DNA from: Gammaproteobacteria bacterium
GTDB lineage: Bacteria; Pseudomonadota; Gammaproteobacteria; Thiohalobacterales; Thiohalobacteraceae
Direction: 5' to 3'
DNA: 9,392 nt
Assembly (NCBI GenBank): GCA_016214925.1
Contig: JACRMO010000239.1
Span: 1-9,392 of the forward strand
Shown: piece by piece, positions 1 to 8,200 of the stretch
Numbering within the stretch: the first letter of the stretch is position 1
Layout: each line of letters starts with the position of its first letter
Notes under the pieces: generated by a model
The model's database searches: none
Told to the model about the DNA's origin: nothing
What the model saw: only the letters and a program-made list of their open reading frames with translations
Program-made: the position numbers and the translations under genes

Positions 1-1333
1 CGCCGCGCCAGCGCGACTCCACGCCGGACATCACAATCCCCAGCAGGATGAGACCGATGCCGAACACCATTGGCACGATGAGTATCCACAATGGATTGTC
101 CAACGGCTGTATCCACCAGGGTTCGATCCAATTGTCGAAGCCGAAGACCTCGCCGAAGACCACACCGAATGCCGCCGCGGCCAGACCACAGGGCACGAGA
201 AAACGGCCCTCGGGCCAGCGTTGGTACAACACGCCGCCGAAGGCCGCCAATACCAGACCGTGACCGACATCGGGAAACATGTACCCGAACAGCAGCGGTA
301 CGATGATCGCCAGCAGCGGGCGTGGATCGATTTCGTTTTCGTTGGGTGTTCCATACAGCGTCATGAATACTTCAAACGGCGCCAGCCAGCCACTGGTATG
401 TAGCGCTACCGGTGCATCGCCCAATGCCGCATCGGGCGGAAAACGCAGCAGGGCATTGATGCCGGCGCGATCCAGCAGCGCGCGTAATTCGGCAGGTGCC
501 GTCGTCCAGCCGGTGATATAGCAGAAGTGATCGTCCTGACTGAGCGTGCGCGCTTGGCGCAGATACCAGCGCAACAGCGACATCTCGCCCAGGGCCTCGA
601 TGATGCTGGGTTCGTCGCGCAGTGCCTGTTGTTGTGTTTCGCTGTGCGCGATATCCGCACCGAGCGCGGCGAGTCGCTGCTGAATCTGCGCACGCCAATC
701 GTCGCGATTATCTTGTAACCAAGCCGGGAAGGTAAGCGGTGTGCAGCTCGACAACAGTGCCTGCTCGATGGTCGGGCGCTGTTCTGGCAAGCCGATATAT
801 AGATAATAGCGATGCGTCGGTCCCTGCACGAATTCTTCGAGTGTATTGCGGAGGTCGTGCTGTGGTGCCTGTGTTTGCGGACAGGCGAACAGCCCTTTGT
901 AGAGCAGTTGGCCATGCGCGCCGAAACGCGCCAGATCGTGCTGGCTGGTGTGGGTGTGCGCGAGCAGTTCGTCGAGCAGATGCAGATTGTCGCGTTCGCG
1001 GTGCAGCGCGGACCGGCGCGTGAGCAATGTCTGCATGCGGTCGCACCAAGCCGTCAAATGTTCGAGCGCCGTGGTGGCGATGACCTCCAGGGCACCGCTC
1101 GGCGTGAGTGGACAAGCTTGATACGTGGGCATGTGGTCGCCGCAGTCGTGCAGCAGTTGCTCGAAGCGCGTAACAATGGGTTGCAGCCTGCCGATCTCCA
1201 GTGCCGCGTTCACTTCTGGCCGCGGATCGAGTTCCACCATTCCAGAACGCGCCAACGCCACCAGTGCGCGCACCGTTTCCGACCGCGGCGTGTAAACCGT
1301 AAAGCGCAGACTCTTATGAGGCCGGAAGCGCAT
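1..1333 (-). CDS. ntpI: V/A-type ATP synthase subunit I (membrane subunit a), 3' end outside window
   Basis: Reading the minus strand from the ATG at 1333 gives 444 uninterrupted codons up to the left edge. The family forms the stator and half of the ion channel of rotary V/A-type ATPases. Residues 1 to about 330 match the soluble N-terminal arm, rich in charged helices with Leu/Glu/Arg (for example around residues 95-125). The membrane part begins near residue 340 and contains FGYMFPDVGHG (about 351-361), the family's conserved motif usually seen as FGxMFGDxGHG, followed by a Gly/Phe-rich segment with VVFGEVFGF and further hydrophobic helices. Complete family members are roughly 600-650 aa, so about a third is missing to the left. 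An in-frame TAA 18 nt upstream limits the start to this ATG or a TTG three codons earlier; no strong Shine-Dalgarno is visible. It is the first minus-strand gene after the terminator at 1424-1452. The family call is firm; ion specificity (H+ or Na+) cannot be read from this part. Confidence 0.9.
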   Translation of the reverse strand, partial: MRFRPHKSLRFTVYTPRSETVRALVALARSGMVELDPRPEVNAALEIGRLQPIVTRFEQLLHDCGDHMPTYQACPLTPSGALEVIATTALEHLTAWCDRMQTLLTRRSALHRERDNLHLLDELLAHTHTSQHDLARFGAHGQLLYKGLFACPQTQAPQHDLRNTLEEFVQGPTHRYYLYIGLPEQRPTIEQALLSSCTPLTFPAWLQDNRDDWRAQIQQRLAALGADIAHSETQQQALRDEPSIIEALGEMSLLRWYLRQARTLSQDDHFCYITGWTTAPAELRALLDRAGINALLRFPPDAALGDAPVALHTSGWLAPFEVFMTLYGTPNENEIDPRPLLAIIVPLLFGYMFPDVGHGLVLAAFGGVLYQRWPEGRFLVPCGLAAAAFGVVFGEVFGFDNWIEPWWIQPLDNPLWILIVPMVFGIGLILLGIVMSGVESRWRG

Positions 1334-1419
1334 GGCCGGCAATCCCGTGTGTTATTTGCGGCAGTGTAACGCGAGTCGAGCGTGTCTGTTAGTACAAGGT
1401 ATCGGTCGGGGAAGCGCTA

Positions 1420-1452
1420 TAAAAAAAGGCCGCCGAATTCGGGCAGCCTTTT
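1420..1452 (-). terminator. Rho-independent terminator of the 71-aa gene
   Basis: Read on the minus strand, AGGCTGCC (1449-1442) pairs with GGCGGCCT (1434-1427) across a 7-nt loop. Three more A-U pairs extend the stem outward, and a run of seven T follows (1427-1421). The one non-Watson-Crick pair is a U-G wobble on the minus-strand RNA but a C-A mismatch on the plus-strand RNA, which together with the T run fixes the direction. It lies about 20 nt after the stop of the 71-aa gene. Confidence 0.85.
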
Positions 1453-1472
1453 ACGCTCTGCGTGTGCAAGAC

Positions 1473-1688
1473 CTAGAAATGCGGGTCCATAATCATCTCG
1501 GGCCAGAACACCTTGTCGGGTTCCTTGGCCTGCATCTCGGCCGCCTGTTTCTTAGCCTCGCCATACGTCATTTCCTTGTCGAAGCGGCTCTTCTGAAAAC
1601 CGTACTTCAATTTCCAGCCCACACAGAAGCCTTTGTCATCATCCTTCCGAAATAGGGAATCCGCGCGATTGGTGTAGACACCTGCCAT
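1473..1688 (-). CDS. Uncharacterised 71-aa cytoplasmic protein
   Basis: I do not recognise a named family. The protein is small, hydrophilic and charged, with no signal peptide or membrane segment. It holds one cysteine (C22 in GFCVGW). There are two Lys/Arg/aromatic-rich stretches (about residues 24-40, WKLKYGFQKSRFDKEM), a short probable helix (41-55, TYGEAKKQAAEMQAK) and an aromatic/acidic end (DKVFWPEMIMDPHF). Expression support is strong: AGGAGG lies at 1702-1697 with an 8-nt gap to the ATG, and a terminator follows directly after the stop, so it appears to be a single-gene transcription unit. It lies between a V-ATPase gene on the same strand and a divergent copper/silver operon, and neither neighbour shows what it does. 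The signals make it very likely a real gene; the function is unknown. Confidence 0.8.
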   Translation of the reverse strand: MAGVYTNRADSLFRKDDDKGFCVGWKLKYGFQKSRFDKEMTYGEAKKQAAEMQAKEPDKVFWPEMIMDPHF

Positions 1689-1696
1689 GGGTCTTT

Positions 1697-1702
1697 CCTC
1701 CT
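1697..1702 (-). promoter_or_regulatory. Strong Shine-Dalgarno of the 71-aa gene
   Basis: AGGAGG on the minus strand, 8 nt before the ATG at 1688. It is a full match to the anti-Shine-Dalgarno core and the strongest ribosome binding site for a complete gene in the window. It fixes the start and suggests high translation. Confidence 0.85.
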
Positions 1703-1728
1703 GGTTTGATAGAGTGAATGAAATCGTG

Positions 1729-1749
1729 GCGCCTTGAAAGGCAAGGCGC
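1729..1749 (-). repeat. Perfect 7-bp inverted repeat in the leader of the 71-aa gene
   Basis: GCGCCTT (1729-1735) and AAGGCGC (1743-1749) are exact inverted copies around a 7-nt loop, about 40 nt upstream of the small gene's start. It could be a leader RNA hairpin or a protein-binding site. No T run follows on either strand, so it is not an intrinsic terminator. Confidence 0.45.
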
Positions 1750-2025
1750 TGGTAGAAGTCTAATCGTCTGCAAAGAGATTGCTAGGGTTCAATTCCACAG
1801 GCATTGTGCGAAATGGAGGCAGATCCCTTAACTATCTTTCGCTGCTGAGCTTCGTTTGCCGCGGTGCGAGGCACAATCGAATGAGCCCGGCAAAAAGATG
1901 CCAGAGCCCGAAACGAAATCATCAGGCCGATAAGAGCCGCTCCAGGGCGAGGGCCATTGTGTCTTGCCCGACCCACGTGGCATGCCGGAACTCCTTCCGT
2001 ATTCCACGGTCTCTGCCTTCAAGCC

Positions 2026-2055
2026 TTGGGCATTCCGGCCGATCTGGGCTAGACT
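2026..2055 (+). promoter_or_regulatory. Possible promoter of the copper/silver efflux operon
   Basis: TTGGGC (2026-2031) and TAGACT (2050-2055) are separated by 18 bases and lie 30 bases before the first gene of the operon. Each hexamer matches the sigma-70 consensus only in part (3/6 and 4/6). A weak promoter with a slightly long spacer would fit activator-dependent metal induction, but no activator site was identified. Low certainty. Confidence 0.3.
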
Positions 2056-2084
2056 GAGCTTCATTCAAACCTTCACGAGCCGTC

Positions 2085-2510
2085 ATGCCCCAGCTTTTTC
2101 ATCAGCTCCGTACCCGCAGCCGCGCCTTCGCGCACGGGCTGCTGTTGGTGCTGGTGGTGACGTGGTTGTCGGCGGTGTGTCCGCATTGTCTGGCGCAGGC
2201 GGCGGAAACGCCCGCGATGCCCGCGCATTGTCATCCCGATGCACCGCCGCCGGTTGAACACATGGCTGGCGGTCATGACTGTTGCCAACATGACTCGACG
2301 CCTGGCGAAACGGGTTGTTCGCAGTTGTCCACGGTGACGACGTATGAAGCGCCAACGGTTGCCGCGTCGGCGGCCTCAGTGCTGGCCGTTCTCCCGGGCG
2401 ATGTGTTCAATACGCTCCCTGCCATACCCGCGCCGACCACGCCGCTGGCCTACACGGCGCCCACCGATCCCTGTCCACTCTATCTGCGCCACTGCGTCTT
2501 CCGCAATTAA
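2085..2510 (+). CDS. Secreted Cys/His-rich small protein heading the cus operon
   Basis: The 141-aa protein has an Arg-rich N-terminus, a hydrophobic segment (about residues 18-31, GLLLVLVVTWLSAV) and then a periplasmic-type tail. Potential soft-metal ligands are concentrated after it: C32-P-H-C35, H48-C-H50, H59-M60, H64-D-C66-C67-Q-H69 and C78, with a further C130 and H136-C137 near the end. The middle is Ala/Pro/Thr-rich and probably flexible. Such short variable proteins often precede RND metal-efflux genes and are usually annotated as hypothetical. I infer a periplasmic or membrane-anchored metal-binding accessory, perhaps delivering Cu/Ag to the pump, from composition and position alone. 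The gene ends 52 nt before the outer-membrane factor, with a short palindrome in the gap (2527-2539), and is likely co-transcribed. The upstream Shine-Dalgarno is weak (GAG about 8 nt before the ATG). Confidence 0.75.
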   Translation: MPQLFHQLRTRSRAFAHGLLLVLVVTWLSAVCPHCLAQAAETPAMPAHCHPDAPPPVEHMAGGHDCCQHDSTPGETGCSQLSTVTTYEAPTVAASAASVLAVLPGDVFNTLPAIPAPTTPLAYTAPTDPCPLYLRHCVFRN

Positions 2511-2548
2511 CTAGACTCCACGCTGTACGACCCGGTCGTCACACAGTC

Positions 2549-2554
2549 GAGGAG
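2549..2554 (+). promoter_or_regulatory. Ribosome binding site deciding the outer-membrane factor start
   Basis: GAGGAG with 8 nt to the ATG at 2563. It sits only 2 nt from an upstream in-frame TTG at 2557, so the ATG at 2563 is the better start. That start also gives a clean signal peptide. Confidence 0.75.
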
Positions 2555-2562
2555 TATTGCCC

Positions 2563-3794
2563 ATGTTTCCCTTATCGCGGCCCGTTGCGGTCGCCTTGCT
2601 GTTATTTTCCTGGGCCAACGTCCAGGCGCAAACGCCGTTGACCTTGGCCGAGGCCGAGCGTCTGGCGCTGGCGAACGATGTTGCGGTGCGCGAGTCGCAG
2701 GCGCAGGCACAGGCCTTGCGTGAGCAGGCCGTCGCCGACGGTCAGTTACCCGACCCGGCGCTGACGCTCGGTGCCATGAGCCTCCCGGTGGATACGCTCA
2801 GTCGTAGCACTGAGCCGATGACTCAACTCAGCGTTGGCATCTCGCAGGCGTTTCCGCCCGGTGCGACCTTGGAACATCAGGCGGCGCGCACCACGCACAT
2901 GGCCGGCGCCGCCGATGCCGAGGCCGCCGCGCGCGAACGCGGTTTGTTGCGCGACGTGCGCGAGGCCTATCTGGAACTCGGCTATCAATCGGCCGCACTA
3001 CAGGTGCTCGCCGACACGCGGCGTGTGCTGGTGGATATTGTCGCTGTCACCAAATCCCTCTACCGGGTCGGCCGCGCCAACCTGCAAGATGTGCTGAGCG
3101 CGCAACTCGAGCAGTCATTGCTCGACGATCGTGAACACGAATCGCAGGCGGAACGCGATGCGGCACTGGCCGGCTTGCAGCGCTGGACCGGCACGCTGCC
3201 CGGCGATGTTGCCGCGCCGGCAGGTCTGCCTGAACTTGCAACACCGCCCACGCAGGAACAATTACAGGCCCAGCTTGAAGCGCACCCCATGGTGGCCGCG
3301 GCCAGTGCGCGCGTGGCGGCGGGCCAAGAGGCGGTCGAGGCGGCGCGTCAGCAGTACAAACCCGGTTGGATGGTCAATGTCAGTTATGGCGATCGGATTG
3401 GTCGCGAGGCGGATGGCATGCCCCGCAGCGATCTGGTGACGGCGATGGTGACCATGGATCTGCCGCTGTTTCCGGGTAAACGTCAGGATCGTCGTGTCGC
3501 CGCGAGCGTCGGGGAAGCCGAAGCGATGCGCTTCGCGCGGGATGGCGTGCACCGCGATCTCGCTGGCAGCGTTTGCAGGCGCGGGAACACGGCTATACCG
3601 AACAGATTCTGCCGGCGGCACGCAACAATGCCGAGGCCGCGCTTAGCGCCTATCGCAATGGCGTCACCGATTTCACCGCGCTGATGCGCGCCACGCTGGC
3701 CGATCTCGACAGCCGCTTGCAGGCGCTGCGCACACAGACGGATCGGTTGCAGACCCAGGCGCGTTTGAACTATTTCTCGGGAGACACACAATGA
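2563..3794 (+). pseudogene. TolC-family outer-membrane efflux factor (CusC/CzcC role), frameshifted near 3560
   Basis: This is the outer-membrane duct of the tripartite metal pump. From the ATG at 2563 the protein starts with a signal peptide (cleavage likely after VQA, residue 22) and then LTLAEAERLAL, the usual start of mature TolC-family proteins. It continues with long Ala/Gln/Glu/Arg coiled-coil helices and the repeat-boundary segment LPLFPGKRQDRRVAAS. After HRDL (about residue 331) the original frame becomes Cys/Arg-rich, unlike the family, and stops at 3684. The typical C-terminal half-repeat resumes in another frame from about 3561 (RWQRLQAREHGY, then YRNGVTDFTALMRATL) and ends at a TGA (3792-3794) that overlaps the next gene's ATG. 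The two parts join at about 410 aa with roughly 9 helix residues missing, pointing to a deletion of 3n+1 bases, perhaps about 28. It is either a broken gene or an assembly error. Confidence 0.85.
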
Positions 3795-5224
3795 AAGCCA
3801 CGACCGCAACGCCGCGACAGCGCCTCTGCATCATGCTGATCGGCATGAGCCTGGCGGTGTCCGAGCCTATTTTCGCGGAACAGCGCACACCGCTGTTCTA
3901 CCGCAATCCGATGAACCCCGCGATCACCTCGCCGGTGCCGGTCAAGGATCCTATGGGCATGGATTACGTCCCCGTCTATGCGGAGGCGTCCAGTCAAGAT
4001 GCTGTGGTGAATATCAATCCGGCCGTGGTACAGAATCTGGGCGTGCGTACCGAGAGCGTAACGCGCGGTAACTTTTCTCAGCGCATCGATACGGTTGGCT
4101 CGATAGCCTACGACGAACAGCATATGTCGCATGTGCATATGCGCGCCGAAGGCTGGATAGAAAAGCTTTCTATTCATTACGTGGGTGAACGCGTCCAGGC
4201 GGGCGCGTTGCTGTTCCAGATTTACTCGCCGGCACTCGCCAATGCCCAGGAGGAATTTCTGCAAGCGCTGCGCGTAGGGCAGGCCGACCTCATCGAGGCC
4301 TCGCGCGAACGTCTGCATCTGCTGGGTGTTGACGCACAGCAGGTGCAGGCCTTGGAGCACAGTCGTCGCGCCAACTCGCGGATCAGCGTATATGCGCCGC
4401 AATCCGGCGTGGTCACGGCGTTGAGCGTGCGCGAAGGCATGTACGTCACGCCCGATATCGAAGTGATGAGTCTCGCCGACCTGTCCAGTGTGTGGCTGCT
4501 GGCGGATGTGTACGAACGCCAAGCGGCCTCGGTCGCGGTCGGTCAGCCAGCCGAGGTGCACGTGTCGTCCCGTCCTGGCGAGGTCTATCGCGGCGCGGTT
4601 GAATTTATCTATCCCAGTCTCGATCCCAAGACGCGTACTTTGCGCGCGCGCCTGCGTTTCGAAAATCCCGGCGAGGTACTCAAGCCCGGCATGTATGCCA
4701 ACGTGCAGATCATGGCCGCAGCGCGCGAGAACGTGTTGAGTGTACCGCGCCAGGCGTTGATCCGTTCCGGCCGCGCCGACCGTGTGATTGTCGCGTTGGG
4801 TGAAGGCAAGTTCCGCGCCGCCGAGGTCGTCACGGGCATGGAGTCGGGTGATGCCATCGAGATCGTATCCGGTCTCCAGGGCGACGAGCGCGTTGTGGTG
4901 TCCGGCCAGTTCCTCATCGACTCGGAGGCCAACATCCAGGCGAGTGCCTTGCGCATGCAGGATGTAACCGCGCCGGATATGGCAGCCGCCGCGCCGCCGG
5001 TTACCGGTGAGGGCACGATCACGGCGGTCATGGCCGATCACCGTATGCTGACCATTGACCATGCGCCGGTCGAGGCCTTGGGCTGGCCGGCGATGACGAT
5101 GGATTTCGATGTGACTGAGCGCGTCGATCTATCCGGCATGAAGGTCGGCAGTCGCATTCGCTTCACCCTGGTTCCGGGCGAGCAGGGCGCATATCGAATC
5201 GATTCGATTCAGATGATGGAGTGA
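3791..5224 (+). CDS. cusB: CusB-type RND periplasmic adaptor with fused C-terminal CusF domain
   Basis: The 477-aa membrane-fusion protein links the inner-membrane pump to the outer-membrane duct. It has a signal peptide (residues 1-29, ending IFA) and then a heavy-metal-binding domain at about 37-63 (YRNPMNPAITSP, then DPMGMDYVPVY) with Met41, Met55 and Met57 as likely Cu/Ag ligands. The adaptor core follows: beta-barrel and lipoyl halves near 75-145 and 197-235 flanking a short helical hairpin (147-195), then a second barrel and membrane-proximal domain to about 385. Residues 406-477 form a CusF-like module with His424, Trp432, Met435 and Met437 in the pattern HxP...GWPAMTMDF; in E. coli CusF these ligands bind Cu(I)/Ag(I), with Trp in a cation-pi contact. 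The start overlaps the preceding stop (ATGA), with GGGAGA upstream, so translation is probably coupled. The fusion replaces a separate cusF gene. Confidence 0.95.
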   Translation: MKATTATPRQRLCIMLIGMSLAVSEPIFAEQRTPLFYRNPMNPAITSPVPVKDPMGMDYVPVYAEASSQDAVVNINPAVVQNLGVRTESVTRGNFSQRIDTVGSIAYDEQHMSHVHMRAEGWIEKLSIHYVGERVQAGALLFQIYSPALANAQEEFLQALRVGQADLIEASRERLHLLGVDAQQVQALEHSRRANSRISVYAPQSGVVTALSVREGMYVTPDIEVMSLADLSSVWLLADVYERQAASVAVGQPAEVHVSSRPGEVYRGAVEFIYPSLDPKTRTLRARLRFENPGEVLKPGMYANVQIMAAARENVLSVPRQALIRSGRADRVIVALGEGKFRAAEVVTGMESGDAIEIVSGLQGDERVVVSGQFLIDSEANIQASALRMQDVTAPDMAAAAPPVTGEGTITAVMADHRMLTIDHAPVEALGWPAMTMDFDVTERVDLSGMKVGSRIRFTLVPGEQGAYRIDSIQMME

Positions 5225-5228
5225 TGGC

Positions 5229-8200
5229 ATGATCAAGAACCTGATCCACTGGTCCATCAACAACCGCTTCCTGGTGCTGCTGCTCACCGCGCTGCTCGTC
5301 GCCTGGGGCGTCGTGGCCATCCGCATGACGCCGCTGGACGCGATCCCCGATCTGTCGGATGTGCAGGTCATCATCCGCACGCCCTATGCGGGGCAGGCGC
5401 CGCGTGTGGTGGAGGATCAAATCACCTATCCGCTGACCACGGCGATGCTGGCGGTGCCGAAGTCGACGACGGTACGCGGCTATTCGTTCTTCGGCGATCC
5501 CTATGTGTATGTATTGTTCGAGGACGGCACCGATCTGTATTGGGCGCGTTCGCGCGTGCTGGAATATCTCAGCCAAGTGCAAGGACGTCTGCCCAAAGGT
5601 GTGACGCCAAGCCTTGGGCCGGACGCGACCGGTGTGGGTTGGGTCTACGAGTATGCGTTGGTCGACCGTACCGGCCAGCACGATCTCGCGCAGTTGCGCT
5701 CGATACAGGATTGGTTTCTGAAATTCGAGTTGCAGACCGTGCCCGGCGTGTCCGAGGTCGCCACCGTCGGTGGCGTGGTCAAACAATATCAGGTGAGCGT
5801 CGATCCCGATCGCCTGCGCGCGTTTGGCCTGCCGTTGGATACTCTAAGTAACGCAATCCAGCGTGCCAATCAGGAAACCGGCGGTTCGGTGATCGAGTTG
5901 GCCGAGGCCGAATACATGGTGCGCGCGACGGGTTATCTGAAGCGTGTCGAGGATATCGAGCAGGTGCCCTTGGGCGTGAACGACAACGGCACGCCGATTC
6001 TGCTGCGCGATGTAGCCGATGTTCAACTCGGGCCGCAGATGCGCCGTGGCATGGTCGATCTCGACGGTGAGGGCGAAGTGGTCGGCGGGGTGGTGGTGAT
6101 GCGTTCGGGCGAGAACGCGCTGGCGACCATCCGTGGCGTCAAGGAGAAACTGGAATCACTCAAGCGCAGTCTGCCCGCCGGCGTGGAGATCGTGCCGACC
6201 TACGACCGCTCCAATCTCATCGAACGCGCTGTCGATAATCTGAAAGGCAAGCTGGTCGAGGAATTCATTATTGTCGCGCTGGTGTGCGCGGCATTCCTGT
6301 TCCACCTGCGTTCCTCGCTGGTGGTGGTGATCTTCCTGCCCATCGGTATTCTGACCGCCTTCATTATCATGCACGCGCAGGGCATCAATGCGAACATCAT
6401 GTCGCTGGGCGGCATCGCCGTGGCCATCGGTGCGATGGTCGATGCGGCAATTGTGATGATCGAAAACGTGCACAAGCATTTGGAGCATGACAAGAATGCC
6501 AACGAAGATCGGTGGGAACTGATCGCCAGGGCGGCCGGCGAGGTCGGGCCGGCGCTGTTCTTCTCGCTACTGATCATCACGTTGAGTTTCCTGCCGGTGT
6601 TCACGCTGGAGGCGCAGGAGGGTCGCTTGTTCGCACCGCTCGCCTACACCAAAACCTATGCGATGGCCGGCGCGGCCGGATTGTCGGTGACGCTGGTGCC
6701 GGTGTTGATGGGCTATTTCATTCGCGGGCGCGTGCGTCCCGAGACGGCGAACCCACTGAATCGCATGTTCATGGCCCTCTATCGCCCGTGCCTGGATTGG
6801 GTGCTGCGGCGACCGGTGACGGTGATCGTGTTAGCGGTGCTGATCGCCACCAGTTCGCTGTGGCCCGTGCTCGGCGTGTGGCCGATGCAACGTCAGCTCG
6901 GTTCGGAATTCATGCCGACATTGGACGAAGGCGATCTGTTGTACATGCCGACCACCTTCCCGGCGCTGTCGGCCGGAAAGGCGCAACAGATATTGCAACA
7001 GACCGACAAGCTCATCAAAAGCGTGCCCGAGGTGGCGCGCGTGTTCGGCAAGATCGGCCGCGCGGAGACGGCCACCGATCCGGCGCCGTTGACCATGGTC
7101 GAGACCATCGTCCAACTCAAACCGCGCGAGCAATGGCGCGCGGGCATGACACCGGAGAAACTCAAGGCGGAACTCAATCGCGCGGTGATGTTCCCGAGTC
7201 TCGCCAACACCTGGGTGCCGCCGATCAAGACGCGCATCGACATGCTCGCCACCGGTATCAAGACGCCGGTGGGCATCAAGGTCTCCGGCCCCGATCTGAA
7301 AATTCTCCAGGGACTCGGGCAGCGTATCGAAGAGGTGGTGCGCGCGGTGCCCGGCACCTTGAGTGCGTTTTCCGAACGCGTGGCCGGCGGGCGCTATCTG
7401 ACCATCGATATCGATCGGCGCGCGGCCGCGCGCTATGCGCTGAACATCGCGGATATCCAGGACGTGGTACGCATGGCGCTGGGCGGCATGAATATCACCG
7501 ACACCGTCGAAGGTCTGGAACGCTACCCGGTCAATCTGCGCTACCCGCAAGACATCCGCGACTCGCTGGAACGCGTGCGCCTGTTGCCGTTGGTCACGCC
7601 GATGGGCGCGCAGATCGCATTGGCGGACGTCGCCGCAGTGCGCATCGACGACGGCCCCGACATGATCCGTAGCGAGAATGCGCGGCCGAACGCCTGGATC
7701 TATGTCGATATCGAAGGGCGCGATCTCGGTTCTTTCGTCGCCGAGGCACAGCGCGCCGTCGCCGAACAAGTCGCGTTGCCGCCGGGTTATGCGGTGAGCT
7801 GGTCGGGGCAATACGAATACATGCAACGCGCCAAGGAACGCCTCACGCTGGTGATCCCGGTGACCTTCGCCATAATCGTGCTGCTGCTGTATGTGCATTT
7901 CCGCGATGCCATGGGCATGTTGCCGCTGGCGCTGGTCGGCGGCTTCTGGCTGCTGTATCTGCTGGGTTACAACCTGTCGGTCGCGGTGGGCGTGGGCTTC
8001 ATCGCTCTGGCCGGCGTCGCAGTGGAGACCGGCGTGGTGATGTTGTTGTATCTCAATCTGGCCTGGGCGCGCGTCTGTGCCGAGAAAGCGGTGCCGAGCG
8101 CGGCGGATTTGCGAGAAGCCGTCGTGGAAGGCGCATTACAACGTCTGCGGCCCAAGTTGATGACCGTCGCGACCATCATCGCCGGTCTGTTGCCGATCAT

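Larger units (their letters stand above)
1689..2084. other. Intergenic region between divergent genes; no supported gene
   Basis: This stretch of nearly 400 bases separates the minus-strand 71-aa gene from the plus-strand copper/silver operon. Open frames on both strands (plus 1779-2057; minus 1782-1976 and 1828-2064) overlap one another, lack ribosome binding sites and encode low-complexity Arg/Ser/Pro-rich peptides, so I do not call them. It holds the leader inverted repeat at 1729-1749 and a weak promoter-like pair at 2026-2055. I see no tRNA, insertion sequence end or obvious metal-regulator operator (no CueR- or CusR-type consensus). Confidence 0.6.

Noticed and set aside
1785..1796. GGGTTCAATTCC resembling a tRNA T-loop
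   Set aside because: The flanking bases do not form the 5-bp T stem, and no acceptor, D or anticodon arm is present. It is neither a tRNA nor a supportable attachment site.
1779..2064. Overlapping open frames in the intergenic region (plus 1779-2057; minus 1782-1976 and 1828-2064)
   Set aside because: No ribosome binding sites, no domain-like composition, and they contradict one another.
2557..2562. TTG at 2557 as start of the outer-membrane factor
   Set aside because: It is only 2 nt after the GAGGAG ribosome binding site, whereas the ATG at 2563 has 8-nt spacing.
3545..3590. Programmed ribosomal frameshift in the outer-membrane factor
   Set aside because: There is no slippery heptamer or stimulating structure, and helix residues are missing at the junction, which frameshifting during translation would not explain.
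3770..5062. 430-codon open frame on the minus strand opposite cusB
   Set aside because: It is rich in His, Arg and Asp as expected from the complement of GC-rich coding DNA, has no recognisable domain, and lies entirely over well-supported genes.
6512..7898. Long open frames inside cusA (plus 6512-7672 and minus 6831-7898)
   Set aside because: Both are low-complexity Arg/Gly/His-rich shadows of the intact cusA frame and lack ribosome binding sites.
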